In this document: one piece after another, positions 22,606 through 34,363 of the stretch | Numbering within the stretch: the stretch's first letter is position 1 | How the letters are laid out: every line of letters begins with the position of its first letter | Source of the DNA: Aselliscus stoliczkanus | Lineage: Eukaryota > Chordata > Mammalia > Chiroptera > Hipposideridae | Reading direction: 5' to 3' | Assembly: GCA_033961575.1 (NCBI GenBank) | Contig: CM066737.1 | Coordinates: 44,740,771 to 44,804,770 of the forward strand | DNA length: 64,000 bases | Position numbers and translations under genes: made by a program | The notes under the pieces: generated by a model | Databases searched by the model: none | Told to the model about the DNA's origin: nothing | What the model saw: the letters and a program-made list of their open reading frames with translations, nothing else

Positions 22606-23605
22606 TCTGGCTGTCGCTCTGAGATTGCTTTGATGTATTGGATAGATCACCAGGAGAGCCCTGGCTGGATCATGCAGGCACACAGCTCACAGCCCAACAC
22701 TCCCAGGAAAACTCCCAGTCTCAGCCTGTCCCAATCAGCTGCACCCAGATCAGGCCGAGCATCTCGACAACCAATCACCAGCCTGGCAATTTGGCAAGCG
22801 CAGTGTGGAGAGTGGGGATCTGAGGCTCTCTCGCATCTCAGTGAGCAGCCTGTTGGAGCCGGAGGGCACCCGCCCAGCGTTTCCCTGGCAACCCTGTATA
22901 AGCTGGGTGGAGGGTGGGGATCCAAGGCTGCATGGGCACGCACGCACGCACACACGGACTTCTACCCAATTCCACCAGACCAATGAGTTCCCTGGACCTG
23001 ACCCTCTGTGGGAGGGTCCAATGCTGACAAAATGGCACCCTCCTGTACACCACTCGCATGCAAGCTCCACACCTGGGGAACAATAGTCCAAAGAACCTGC
23101 AACTTTTGTACCAAAGGTGCTCAGTTCAGTTCGTCCCCACAGGCTCCTGGGCCCAGCTCACACAGCTACTCCCTCCACCAGGAACCAGGTATGTGCTCAC
23201 TGGCAAGCAAGCCCATGCACCGGCCTCACTGATACTCTAGCTGCTCTTACCCTCACCGAGCGGGGCAGAGAGAGTCCTCACTAATTTACTGCCAGCTATC
23301 TTGGAACTTCTCTTCCCGGCAAAGGAACTCTGGGCTGGTGAGCTTGGTGTGCAGCCGGAGGGTCTCTCCCCCAACCGGAGAAGCCTCCCAACAGCTGGGA
23401 CTTCCCTCACGGGGTTCGCCCTCTCTCATCTGCGCCCCTCCTACCAGACTTGATGTGGCCTCCTCTTTAAGTTCTTCGCTTAGTGGTTCTGTTCATCTAG
23501 CGTTCTGGGGACCTCTGGGGTTGAATGTTTTATAAATTGTTTGTAATTTTGGTGTGATCCTCAGAGGTAGTTAGCACAGCATCTGTCTATTCCGCCATTT
23601 TAGCG
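22606..23605 (-). promoter_or_regulatory. 5'UTR of the HAL1-like L1 with one monomer
   Basis: Ends at the L1 start GCCATTTTAGCGG (reverse) near 23592. Between about 22800 and 22935 lies one copy of the roughly 111-bp unit repeated in L1-E. Inferred internal RNA polymerase II promoter. Confidence 0.55.
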
Positions 23606-23612
23606 GAAGTCC

Positions 23613-23705
23613 TCATTTTTTTTAGTTCTTTCCTCCTATTTGGTTGTTTCCTGCTATTTTATTTTCTAAATCACTGATTTGATCTTCTCCTTCATCTTGT
23701 CTATT
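23613..23705 (-). pseudogene. L1-D ORF1 coiled-coil segment between two nested L1s
   Basis: Minus-strand translation gives RQDEGEDQISDLENKIAG, the conserved coiled-coil section that joins 31000-30977 on one side and 20345 on the other. Only 93 bp separate the two insertions. Confidence 0.75.
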
Positions 23706-24239
23706 CTTTTTTGTTTTTGCGTATGTTTATATCTCCTTTATTCTTTATAATGATGTGGGGAGAGTCTATTAGGTTGGTGTGTGATATGATTTTTACATGT
23801 ACAACTGTCAATTATAAATCTTTTTGTAACTAAGGTTTATTGGGATGACAATTGTTAGTAAATTCATATAGGTTTCAAGTGTACAATTCTGTATTACATC
23901 ATCTATATATCATGTTGTGTATTCACCACCCAGAGTTAGTTCTCCTTCCATCACCATATATTTGATCCCTTTTGCCCTCATCTACAAGCCCCCTCTCCCC
24001 TTAACCTCTGGTAACCACTAAACTATTGTCTGTGTGTCTATGAGTTCTTGTTTCTTCATTTGTTTGTCTTATTCCTTTGTTGTTTTCAGTTTTATGTACC
24101 ACATATCAGTGAAATCATACGGTTCTCCAATTTTCTGTCTTATTTTGCTTAGCATAATAATCTCAAGATCCATCCATGTTGTCACAAATGGCACTATTTC
24201 AACTTTTCTTGTGTCAGAATATATTCTATTGTGTATATA

Positions 24240-25849
24240 TACCACATCTTTATCCACTCATCTATTGAAGGACACTTTGGTTGTTTCCATGTCTTGGCCA
24301 CCGTAAATAAAGCTGCAGTGAACATTGGAGCACATCTATCTTTACAGATAACTGTTTTCAGATTTTTTGTGTAGATACCTAGGAGAGGGATTGTTGGGCC
24401 ATATAGTAATTCTATTGTTAATTTTTTTGAGAAATCTCCACGCTACCTTCCATAGTACCTACAGCAATCTGCATCCCACAACACTGTATGAGGGGTCCTT
24501 TTTCTCCACATCCTCTACAATACTTGTTATTATTTGTCTTGTTGTTGATAGCCATTCTCACTTGTGTGAGGTCATATCTCATTGTAGTTTATATTTGCAT
24601 TTCTCTGGTGATTAGTGATGTTGACCATTTTTTCATATGTCTATTGGCCATCTGTATGTTCACTTTGGAGAAATGTCTATTCAGGTCCTCTGCCTATTTT
24701 TTAATTGAATTGTTTCTTTTTTTGTTGTTGTTTTTCAGTTGTATGAGTTCCTTATATATTTTAGAAATCAGCCCTTTATCAGAGGTGCAATTTGCAAAAG
24801 TCATTTCCCATTTGGTTGGTTGTCCCCTTATATTGTCAATGGATGCTTTTGCTTTGCAAAAACTTTTCAGTTTGACAGTCCCATTAATTTATTTTAGCTT
24901 TTACTTCCCTTGCCTTTGAAATAAAATTCATAAATTCCTCTTTGAAACCAAGGTCCATAAGCTTAGTACCTATGTTTTCTTCTATGCAGTTTATTGTTTC
25001 AGGTCTTATGTTTCGGTCTTTGATCCATTTTGAGTTAATTTTGGTACATGGTGACAGATAACAATCTAGTTTCATTTATTTTTTTCATGTGCCTTTCCAA
25101 TTCTAACAGCACCATTTATTTAAAAAGCTGTCTTTTCTCCATTGTATGTTTTTGGATCCTTTGTCCAATATTATCTATCTATATTTATATGGGTTTATTT
25201 TTGAGTTCTCAATTCAATTCCATTGGTCTCTGTGTCTGTTTTTCTGCTACTACCATACTGTTTTGATTATTGTTGCTCTGTATTACAGGCTGAAATCAGG
25301 GAATGTGATACCTGCAACATTGTTCTTTTTTCTGGATTGCTTTGGCTATTCGGGGTCTTTTGTGGTTCCATACAAATCTGATGATTTTTTGTTCTATTTC
25401 TTTAAAAATTGCCATTGGGATTTTTATGGGGATTGCATTAATTCTGTATATTGCTTTGGGAAATATGGACATTTTAGCTATGTTGATTCTTCTGATCCAT
25501 GAACATAGAATGTCTTTCCATTTCTTAATGTCTTGTTCAAATTCTTTTAAAATGTCTTATGGTTTTAAGTGTATAGTTGTTTCACATCCTTGCTGAAGTT
25601 TATTCCTAGGTATTTTATGCTTTTGGTTGCAATTGCAAAAGGAATTTTTATTTATTTCTTTTTAAAATTTCTTTTATTGTGAAATAAACATTTTTAAAAA
25701 ATTAGTTTCAGGTGTACAACACAGTGCAATAGTTATACTTCATACCCCTCGAAGAGAAAATACCCCACCCCCAATTCACCACCCCACTTCCCCCCATATC
25801 ATATATACCTATTACAATTCCCTTGACTCCATTCCACACTATACTCCAC

Positions 25850-25904
<55 letters not shown>

Positions 25905-28310
25905 ACAGTTGGCATACAATGTTATACAACATCAGCTTCAAGTAGGAATTTTTATTTCTTAATTGAGATTTCATTGTTAGTATATAGGAATGCAATGGAT
26001 TTTTATACATTGATTTTGTAGCTGGCTACTTTACTGTATTTGTTTATTATTTCTAATAGCTTCTTGGTGGAGTCTCTAGGGATATATATATATATATATT
26101 CATGTCCTCTGCAATAAGTGACAAATTAACTTCTTCATTCCCAATTTGGATGCCTTATATTTCTTTCTCTTGCCTGATTGCTCTGGCTAGGACTTCCAAT
26201 CATATGGTGAAAAGCAGATGTGATAGGAAGTACAGCCTTTTCGTGTTTCTGAACATAGAGCAAAGGGCTTCAGTTTTTCACCATTATTTATGATACTGGC
26301 TGAGGGTTTGTCATATATGGCCTTTATTATGTTCAGGTTTTTTCCTTTTATACCCATTTTATTAAGTGTTTTAATCATAAATGGATATAGTATCTTGTGA
26401 AACACTTTTTCTGCATCTATTAATATAATCATTTGATTTTTGTCCTTTATTTTGTTTATGTGGTGTATCACATTGATCTCTTTACATATGTTGCACCATT
26501 CTTGTGCTCCTGAGAGGAACCCCACTTGATTGTGATGTGTAATCTTTTTAATGCATTGTTGAATTTGATATGATAGAATTTTGTTTAGGATTATTATATC
26601 TGTATTCATCAGAGATATTGGTCTGCAATTTTCTTCTTTTGTTATTCTTACCAGGTTTTGTTATTAGGGTAATTGTGCCCTCATAAAATGAGTTAGGGTG
26701 TATTGTCTCTTCCTCAATTTTTTGGAAGAATTTAAGTAGAACAGGTATTAGATCCTCCATGTATATTTGGTAGAATTCAGTAGTGATGCCATCTGGTCGT
26801 CAACTTTTGCTTTTCGGAAGGTTTTGGATGACTGATTCAATTTCCTTAATGTTGATCAGTCTATTTAGATTTTCCACTTCTTTGTGATTCAGCCTAGGAA
26901 GGCTATATGTTTCTAAGAACCTGTCCATTTCTTCTAGATTATTCAATTTGGAGGCATATAGTCTTTCATAGTATTTTTGAATGATTTTTGTATTTCTGGT
27001 GTCTTCTGTGGTAACTTCCCCTCTTTCATTTCTGATTTGGTTTATTTGTGTCTTTTCCCCTTTTATCGTCTGAGTCTTATCAGGCATTGTCAATTTTATT
27101 CATGTTTTCAAACAACCAGCTCTTCGTTGCATTAATTTTTTCTATTGTCTTTTTGTTCTCTATTTCGTTTAATTCTGCTCTGACTTTTATTATTTCCTTC
27201 CTTCTGCTGATTTTGGATTTCATTTGTTGTTCTTTTTGTAGTACTTTAAGGTATAATGTGAGGATATTTATCTGGGATTTTTCTTGTTCCTTCAGACAGG
27301 CTTGTAATAATATAAATTTCCCTCTTGATACTGCTTTTGCTCGCCCCTCCCCTCCAATTTTGGTAGGATATATTTTCATTTTCATTTGCTTGTATGTATC
27401 TTTTGATCTCTCCTATTTCTTCTTTGACCTAGTTGTTCTTTAAAAGTATGTTGTTCAATCTCCACATATTTGTGGTTTTTCCTGATTTCCATTTGCAGTT
27501 GACATCCAGTTTCAAAGCCTTGTGATCAGAGAATATTCTTGGTATGATTTCAATCTTCTTAAATTTGCTGCGGCTACTTTTTTTGTCCCAATATATGGTT
27601 CTAACATTGAGAATGTTCGATGTACACTAGGAAAAAATGTATAGTATGATGTTCTACGATGAAGTGCTCTATTAATGTCAATTACATCCATTTCATCTAA
27701 TGTGTCATCTAGGGCTGATATTTCCTTACTTATTTTCTGTTTGGATGACCTATCCATAGCTGTTAATGATGTATTTATGTCCCCTACTATAATTATGTTT
27801 TTGTCAATTTATCCCTTTAGTTCTGTTTCTAGTTGCTTTCTATATTTAGGTGGTTCCTGATTGGGGGCATAAATATTGATGACTGTTATGTCTTCTTGTT
27901 GTATCATTATGTACCTTTATCATTATGAAATGTCCATTCTTATTCTTTTTACCTTTTCTATCCAAAGTTAGTTTCACCTGATACAAATATGAATACACCT
28001 GCTTTTCTCTCAATTCCATTTGCTTGAAGTGTCAATTTCTACCCTTTCACTTTGAGTTTATAATTGTCCTTGTAGCTGAGATGTGTGTCTTGGAGGAAGC
28101 ACATGGCTGGGTTTAGTTTTTTTAAATCTAATCTGCTACTCTATGCCTTTTTATATGTGAGTTCAGTCCATTTATATTTAGAGTGTTTATTGATATATGA
28201 GGATTTCCCATCATTCTATCTTTGGTTTTCTTGTAGGATGTTGTCTACATTGTTTCTTTGCCTTTTGTTGCTGTCTGTTATTTATGGGTGTTGGTAATCT
28301 ATGATTTTTT
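24240..28310 (-). pseudogene. L1-C ORF2, heavily broken
   Basis: Recognisable sections on the minus strand: endonuclease near 27757-27512, RT at 27093-26800 (ETYSLPRLN, then NLPKSKS), 26609-26187 ([13 protein letters not shown]) and the C-terminal part toward 24900. Many stops; longest piece about 140 codons. The YADD position is not intact in any open frame that I can see. Confidence 0.7.
25654..25943 (-). mobile_element. Younger L1 3' end nested in L1-C, with an (AT)n run
   Basis: 5'-truncated reverse L1 3'UTR (TTAGTTTCAGGTGTACAACAC) carrying an (AT)n run at 25854-25898. Target-site duplication AGGAATTTTTATTT at 25640-25653 and 25944-25957. Confidence 0.85.
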
Positions 28311-28330
28311 CCCTCTGTTTATTCCTTTTT

Positions 28331-28427
28331 TTTTTTGAGGGCAGTGTCACTGGTCCTCATATGTGGGAGCCAAACCGGGGCCGCTGGCTTCCCAAGCCAG
28401 CGCTTAACCGCCACGCCACTCAGCCGG
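28331..28427 (-). mobile_element. tRNA-derived SINE, minus, in L1-C
   Basis: Complete reverse SINE. Duplication TTTATTCCTTTTT at 28318-28330 and 28428-28440, perfect. Confidence 0.9.
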
Positions 28428-28604
28428 TTTATTCCTTTTTTATGTTATGCATTTCAGTTCTGCATTTTTAAAGGGGTTACCATTAACTTTATGTGAAAGG
28501 AAGTTTCATATTTAGAGTATTCCATTTTCTTCATCATGCTTCATTTCTCCTTACCTTTTTTTTTTTTTGCCATTTCAGACCTTTATCCTTTCCCTTTTAT
28601 TTTT

Positions 28605-28751
28605 TATTTATTTTTATTTTTATGTTTTTTAGCTGAGCCACCCTGCCACTTGTTGGCAGCTTAGCTCAGGCTGGGCATTGAACTGCTGTTGCTTAGAGCT
28701 CAGCTTGCACTCTTGAGCGAGCTCTTAACAAACTGAGCTACTCGTCCAGCC
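28605..28751 (-). mobile_element. Second tRNA-SINE type (monomer), minus
   Basis: Read in reverse: GGCTGGACGAGTAGCTCAG, then TTGTTAAGAGCTCG.TC, then GTTCAATGCCC. This is unit one of the three-unit SINE at 47396 and 63676, with only the start of unit two. Target-site duplication CCTTTCCCTTTTATTTTT at about 28587-28604 and 28752-28769, perfect. Confidence 0.8.
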
Positions 28752-28849
28752 CCTTTCCCTTTTATTTTTGTTGTCAAAAGTTATCCCTATTTATGCTCTG
28801 TGTTGATTTCTGCACTGCGCTAACAAGTTGTCTTTTTCGTTTTGAAAAA

Positions 28850-29910
28850 AAATTTGTAAGTGTTTTTTTCTTCTTTATCCTGTATGTCATATTTAAATGT
28901 ATAGTGTCCTATTTGGTGTAGGGGTTGACATTTATGCTTCTGTCTGTCTGTTCCTAATACTAGTGATGGTTTTGTGTCCTTTTGGTTTTTAGTTTCAGTT
29001 TGAATAGCCTCCTTCAGTCTGGAAAGGTCTTTATTCCTTCTTCATATCTAAAGGATATCTTTGCTGAATGTATTAGCCTTGGCTCATAATTTCTCTCTTT
29101 CAATTTGGAATTTCAGTTTTTATATTTGACTCTACTCCCTCTTGGCTTGTAGAGATTCTGCTGAAAAATCTGATGATAATCTATTGGGCTTTCCTTTGTA
29201 GGTTACCATCTTCTTCTCCCTTGCTGCCTTGAGGATTCTTTATTTGTTGTTAATTTTTGACTGCTTCAATAAAATGTGCCTTGGAGAAGACCTTTGGGAT
29301 TGAGGTAATTAGGTGTTCTATTTGTTTCTTGGATTCGAGGATACAATTCTTTTCACAAGTTTGGGAAGTTCTCATTTGTTATTTGTTTGAATATACCCTC
29401 TGTTCTCTTCTCCCTTTCTTTTCCTTCTGGTATGCTCATTATTCTTATATTGCTCTTTTTGATGGAGTCAGAGTGTTCTTGTAGAGTACTTTCATTTCTG
29501 TTAACTCTCAAATCTCTTTCTTCTTCCATCTGTTTCATTTCCACATTTCTATCTTCAATGTCACTGATTCTTTCTCCATGTGGTCAGCTTTATTGCCTAG
29601 GCTGGCTATTTCATTCTTCATTTCTTTTATTGAGTTCTTAATCTCCAGAAATTCAATTTGGTTCTTTTTTAAAAATTTCAATCTCTTTGATAAAATGTGC
29701 ATTTTGTTCTTTGAATGTGTTTCTGAGTTCATTAAACTCTCTGTCTGTTTTTTCTTGCATTTCATTGACTTTTTTCAGAACTACAATCTTGAATTCTCTC
29801 TCATTTTAGTCACATATTTCCATATCTTTAAGTTCATTTTCTTGACTATTTTAAGTTTTTTTTTTCCTGAGCTGCCTTGTTACCTCGGTTATTCCTGACA
29901 ACCAATGAAT
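28850..29910 (-). pseudogene. L1-C ORF1, broken
   Basis: Minus-strand pieces 29765-29535 (coiled coil, LKKNQIEFLEIKNSIKEMKN) and 29544-29353 (RRM motif IRIMSIPEGKE). The C-terminal domain toward 28850 is only seen as fragments. RNA-binding role in the L1 particle; no longer encodable. Confidence 0.65.
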
Positions 29911-30976
29911 TATTGTTTCACTTCCTGGGCATATACAAAAGTGGTTTCTGCAATGGGTTGACAGGAAGAGGTTTTTGTTTTGCTTTCCAGTAGGTCTTGG
30001 TGGACTGTTTTATTTTCTCTCCCACTGCAGCCATTAATTCTCTCTCATGCTGTGGTGCTACATTTTCTCTTGCACTGTTCCAACTTCTCACATGATGGTG
30101 GGTGGACTCCCTTAAATTGGGTTTCTCCTCTGTGAGCAGTTTGACTGTGTCTCAGGGCACCACCTCCATAAGGGTTTGGAGAGCTCCTGATGTTCCAAAA
30201 CTCTTCCTGCAACCAGATTCAGAGCCTGTGTGTTTCTGTGGCTCTGTTTACACCCTTCAGTGAGCTACCCAGATAGGTGGAGGCAGGGGAAGTGTGGATT
30301 GTGAGAGTTGGCTCTGAACAATGGCAGTGTCTACCAACACAGTTAATCTTGCACCTAAGTTTCCTTCCCTTTCACCAGAATTAGTTGGGCTGTGAGTCTG
30401 TCACTGCAGGGCTGCAGTTCTCGGAAATGCAAATAGTCTGTTCATTTGATCTGATACTGCTACCGTTCTGCTTGTAGCACTGGGAAGGCAAGCTCTAAGA
30501 GTGTGAGGAAGGGTCAGCTAGGCTTCATGCCTATGTCTTCAGTCCTCTGCTTGGCAGTGAGGTCTTAAACCACCATTTTCATCCTTCTTCCCTCAGTGTT
30601 CTCCGAGGTCTCTGCTGTGAGCATTGGGTTCAGCCATGTTATATGCTGATCCCTCAAGCAGGACTATGGGCCATAATGGGAGCTCTAGCAGTCTGAATTC
30701 TTCCCTGTTCCATGAATGCTGTGGCTCTGGAATGCAGGGAGCTCAGAGCTCCGAAGTCCAGTCTGTGTCCTGTGGCCCTTGTCTCCACACTTTCCCCTTT
30801 CTTCCTCCCCTGCTCACCCAATTCACCCACCTTTAGATGATATCAATTGTGCATGTCTTAAACTTGCCTGTCTGCTGAACAGGGAATCCTCTGTGGAATT
30901 ATAGCTGTTCAATTTGTTGTAAATTCCAGAGAAGATTTCTGGAGGCTCACCTCACACCACCATTTCTGTGATATAA
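29911..30976 (-). promoter_or_regulatory. L1-C 5'UTR
   Basis: Noncoding G/C-richer region upstream of ORF1 ending CACACCACCATTTCTGTGAT, the position of the L1 start. No 111-bp monomer was noticed, so it is a different 5'UTR type from L1-E. Confidence 0.55.
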
Positions 30977-32700
30977 TCCTCATTTAGTCTACTGTTGATT
31001 CCGTATATTGTATTCTTCATTCTCATTATTGTGTTTTTATATGTGACTGTTCTTTTTTTATGTTTCTGATCTCCATTTTTGTTTCTTATCTGTTGAATTT
31101 CTCCCTGAGATTATTGTGTATCCTTATAAGCAGTATTTTGAACTCTGCAACTGGTAGGTTGTTTGTCACCATTTTTTTTTAGCTCTTTACCCAGAGCTTT
31201 GTTCTATTCTTTTATTTAGGACATGTTTCTTTGTATCCCCCATTTTAGCTGCCTCCTTGTTTTTGTTCCTGTTTATTAGGTAGGGCTGCTATATCTCCTT
31301 GTCTTAATAGAATTGCCTTATGTAGTAGGTGTCCTGTGGGGCCCAGTGGTGCAGTCACCAGAGCTGGATGCTCCAGGTGTGTCCCATATGTGAGTTGTGT
31401 GTGTCTTCCTATTATAGTTGAGCCTTGCTTGCTGTTTGCATGTCAATGGAAGGGATTGACCCTCAAGCTGGTTGGTTGTGAGGACTGGCTTTGAGTATAG
31501 TGGAGGAACTGTGATGCAAAGACTGACTCTACAGAGCAAGGTTTGCTTTAGCAGGCTCTGGTGCCTGCCTAGTGTGCCCTTTAGATGTGTCATCTTTGGA
31601 GGCAGCCATGTGATGTTTCAGCTCAGTTCAATGGCCTCTTGGCATGCCAAACCCAGGTCCACCTGGAAGGGGACCTGCTGCAGGAAAAATTTAGCTGCAG
31701 CCTATGCCCTGCATGGGGCCACCTGGCATGAACCACAAAGTGACCTGCAAGTGACCACCACTGGTTCTGTTCTTGGAGGTGCCTTGAGAGGCCAAGTTGT
31801 GAACCAAGGCCAGCTGCCACTAGTGCCAAACTTAGGACTGCTCATCCAGAGGTACATGACACACTGAAACCAGATACTGCTTGTTTGAGTTTTGTGAACC
31901 TTTGAGAGACGTTAGCAAAGTCTGCAGCATGAGTCAAGTTGGGCATTTTTTACAGAAAAGCTACTGGAAGTAGATTTTGTGTGCCTGATTGATGAGTGGA
32001 GTCTCAGAATCACCAGGGTAGGGTCACCAAATGGTGTTAGCCAGGTTGATGGAGACTCAGATATGGTGCTTGCCTGTGTATGAATGCTGGGAAATGGGGA
32101 GGGCTCAACAAAGAAACAATGGCTTCCACCAGCTCCACCATCCGGGAGAAAGTTGCCCCTCCAGACTTCACCCTGAAGTTAGACAACTTAGTTCCTCCTC
32201 ATGTGTTCTTGGTGCCTTTTGAGCTGCTGCCTCATCACTGGAACTCAGAGTGAGTAAGTCCATCTATGAGTCTTTGTGCAGACCTTCCAAGAGGAGCACC
32301 TGGGAGTGTAGCTTCCCTTTGTCCCATTCAGCCACAGTCTCTGCTGGTTCTCACAACAACCAGAAATTATTAGGATTTTTTTGCCTGGCAATGGAATCCT
32401 GGGCTGGGAATCATGGTGTGGCACTGGCACCACTCGTTCCTCTGTGGGGAACCTCTACAGCCGAGATATCCCTCCTAATTTTTAATGATCACATATGGTG
32501 TAGGACTAGCCTGTTCCATGTCTCTGCCCCTGCTACCAGACTTGAGGTGGCTTCTTCTGTATGTCCTTAGTTGTAAGGCTTCAGTTCAGCAAGACTTCAG
32601 GCAATTCTCAAAGGGGTTGTTCTGTATTTTAGTTGTAATATTGATGTGGTTGCAAGAGAAGGTAAGCACAGCATTTACCTACTGAACTATCTTGCCTGGA
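30977..32700 (-). mobile_element. L1-D ORF1 N-terminus and long 5'UTR, minus
   Basis: 31310-30977 gives ORF1 N-terminal coiled-coil sequence (RMKNTIYGINSRLNED near 31000), and 31311-32700 the 5'UTR, similar to 439-1960 and 15740-16335. The right end at about 32690 (CTTGCCTGG) corresponds to the L1 start. Completes L1-D outside the two nested L1s. Confidence 0.7.
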
Positions 32701-32812
32701 AATCTTTATTGTACTTACTTTTCAAAAAGCCTTCTGCCAGTTTTTCCCCACACCTTTGGCTATGGCCCTCTGTTCTTTGTATTGATTCTTTCTTGAGATG
32801 TCGTCATCTTCC

Positions 32813-32920
32813 TTTTTTTTTTTTTTAGAGGGCAGTGTCACTGGCCCTCATATGTGGGATCCGAACCGGGGCCATTGGCATCCCAAGCCAGCTCATAACC
32901 ACCATGCCATGAGGCCAGCC
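32813..32920 (-). mobile_element. tRNA-derived SINE, minus
   Basis: Reverse SINE with T-run tail. Duplication CATCTTCCTTTT at about 32805-32816 and 32922-32934. Confidence 0.85.
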
Positions 32921-32994
32921 CCCATCTTCCTTTTTATTAAGTAACTAAAACAATTAGGGATTGCACAAAATAAACTCTTTTGGATCTAGAAAAC

Positions 32995-33060
32995 CTGAAT
33001 TCTAATCCCAGGTCCACCACTTAATTAGTGGTGTAACCTTGGGAAAAATCATATATGGTG
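32995..33060 (+). mobile_element. MIR fragment
   Basis: ACCTGAATTCTAATCCCAGG then ACCACTTAATTAG.GGTGTAACCTTGGG matches the central MIR SINE core. Old. Confidence 0.55.
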
Positions 33061-33134
33061 GGCAAAATTTAAAGATTGTTCCCTAAGGGGCTAAGGATTA
33101 GGATGCAACTCTAAAGAGCAGCCCCAATTTCTCG

Positions 33135-34014
33135 GGATGTCCTGGCTCCTGCTTCTCCTAAGACCTGGGAAAGACATATTTCTCATCCAGGATATTTTTC
33201 TCTCTAAATTCCCATTTCCATTTCAGGGAATTTAAGCTTACCTTTGGGTGTTTTGGCATGACTGAATTATAGCCACACTAACTTTTTTCCCTTTCAATTG
33301 TTGGGACTATGGATGGCAAGAAGATGGCATGCTTCTCTTCCAGGGTGATTTTGATCATGGCCATTTTCAAAGCCTTTGAACTGGGATGAGTTGCTGGGTT
33401 GGACCATCATGAACTTGCACAGCTTTCACAGGGAGATCTGGCCTTCAGAGATAACAGCCTTTAATCCCAGGAGGAGCCTGCAATTCGTCATCAGTCTTCC
33501 CAGTTTGTGCCACACATGAGAACCCAGGATAGTAAGGAGCTCAACAAAACCTGCTGCCTGAATGGGGGAACCTGCATTCTGGGGTTCTTTTGTGCTTGCC
33601 TCCCCTCCTTCTGTGGACATAACTGTCAGCACAATAGGTGCAAAGAGAACTGTGGGTCTGTGCTGCATGACACCTGGCTGCCCAAGAAGAGTTCTATGTG
33701 TAAATGCTGGCATGACCAGCTCCACTGCTTCCCTCAGGCATTCCTACCTGGCTGTGATGGCCGTATTATGGATGAGCATCCAATGGCTTCCAGGACTCCT
33801 GAGTTAAAACCATCTGTATTCACTATTCTTATGCTGGCTGGCATCTGCCTTGCTATATAAAGTTAATATTCATCCACATTTGCATTTAACATTTGTCATG
33901 CAAACTTCATGACCTCTAAAAGCCGTCATGCTAATGTCCTGAGAGATGATCATTTGGTAGTTCCCTTTAAATAGTGAATAGTTTTCCACAATGGTCTCTA
34001 ACATTCCCTTGAAG
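33135..34014 (+). pseudogene. TDGF1P: TDGF1 (Cripto) processed pseudogene
   Basis: TDGF1 encodes a GPI-anchored EGF-CFC co-receptor for Nodal. The copy is intron-less: 5'UTR about 33135-33308, reading frame 33309-33860, 3'UTR from 33861. The frame is preserved throughout with no frameshift, but two in-frame stops interrupt it before 33507. The open part 33507-33860 (117 codons) holds the EGF-like domain (KTCCLNGGTC), the CFC domain (KENCGSVLHDTWLPKK, then CKCWHDQLHCFPQAFLPGCDG) and the hydrophobic C-terminal GPI signal; an early stop removes the last few residues. A dead retrocopy made by L1 machinery; no duplication was identified. Confidence 0.9.
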
Positions 34015-34363
34015 TACAGACACACCTCAGAGATATTTCAGGTTTAGTTCCAGACCACTATAATAAAGTGAGTATCACAATAAATCGAGGCACACAAATT
34101 TTTTGGTTTCGCAATGCATATAAAATTTATGTTTACACTGTACTGTAGCCTATTGTGTGCAATAGCATTACATCTAAAAAAAACAATGTACATACCTTAA
34201 TTTAAAAAATAGCTTATTGCTAAAAAATGTTAAACTTATCTGAGCCTTCAGCGAGTCATCATCTTTTTGCAGGTGGAGGCTCTTGCCTTCCAATTTGTAA
34301 AAAAAACGCAGTATCTGTGAAGGAAAATAAAGCAAAGCACAATAAATGAGGTTTGCCTGTACA
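34015..34363 (+). mobile_element. Tigger-type DNA transposon, internally deleted
   Basis: Left end CAGACACACCTCAGAGATAT and right end complementary to it (ATGAGGTTTGCCTGTA), with TA at both edges, match Tigger1 (pogo-like) MITEs. About 350 bp with no transposase frame. It follows, and possibly splits, the TDGF1 3'UTR: 34364-34412 may be the rest of that UTR. Confidence 0.8.

Larger units (their letters stand above)
20953..23612 (-). mobile_element. Internally deleted, HAL1-like L1, minus
   Basis: On the minus strand: 5'UTR 23605-22606, ORF1 22605-21710, ORF2 endonuclease 21665-21110, then an abrupt jump at about 21100 into 3'UTR. The RT and Cys-rich regions are absent. Insertion inside L1-D ORF1 is shown by continuation of that frame on both sides (20345 and 23612) and by CTCATATTTTT versus CTCATTTTTTT flanks. 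The body looks younger than L1-D. Confidence 0.7.
23706..30976 (-). mobile_element. L1-C, long minus-strand LINE-1
   Basis: 3'UTR about 23740-24240, ORF2 24240-28310, ORF1 about 28850-29910, 5'UTR 29910-30976. Contains a nested L1 3' end (25654-25943) and two SINEs. The flanks TCCTTCATCTTGTCTATT (23688-23705) and TCCTCATTTAGTCTACT (30977-30993) are diverged copies of one ORF1 site, that is a target-site duplication in L1-D. Confidence 0.8.

Noticed and set aside
22594..22986. Plus-strand open frame of 130 codons
   Set aside because: Antisense to the L1 5'UTR; similar frames recur in other 5'UTRs because of shared sequence, not coding.
33507..33860. Intact short Cripto-like gene
   Set aside because: The in-frame upstream part with 5'UTR and two stops shows that it is the tail of a retrocopy; no signal peptide starts at this ATG.
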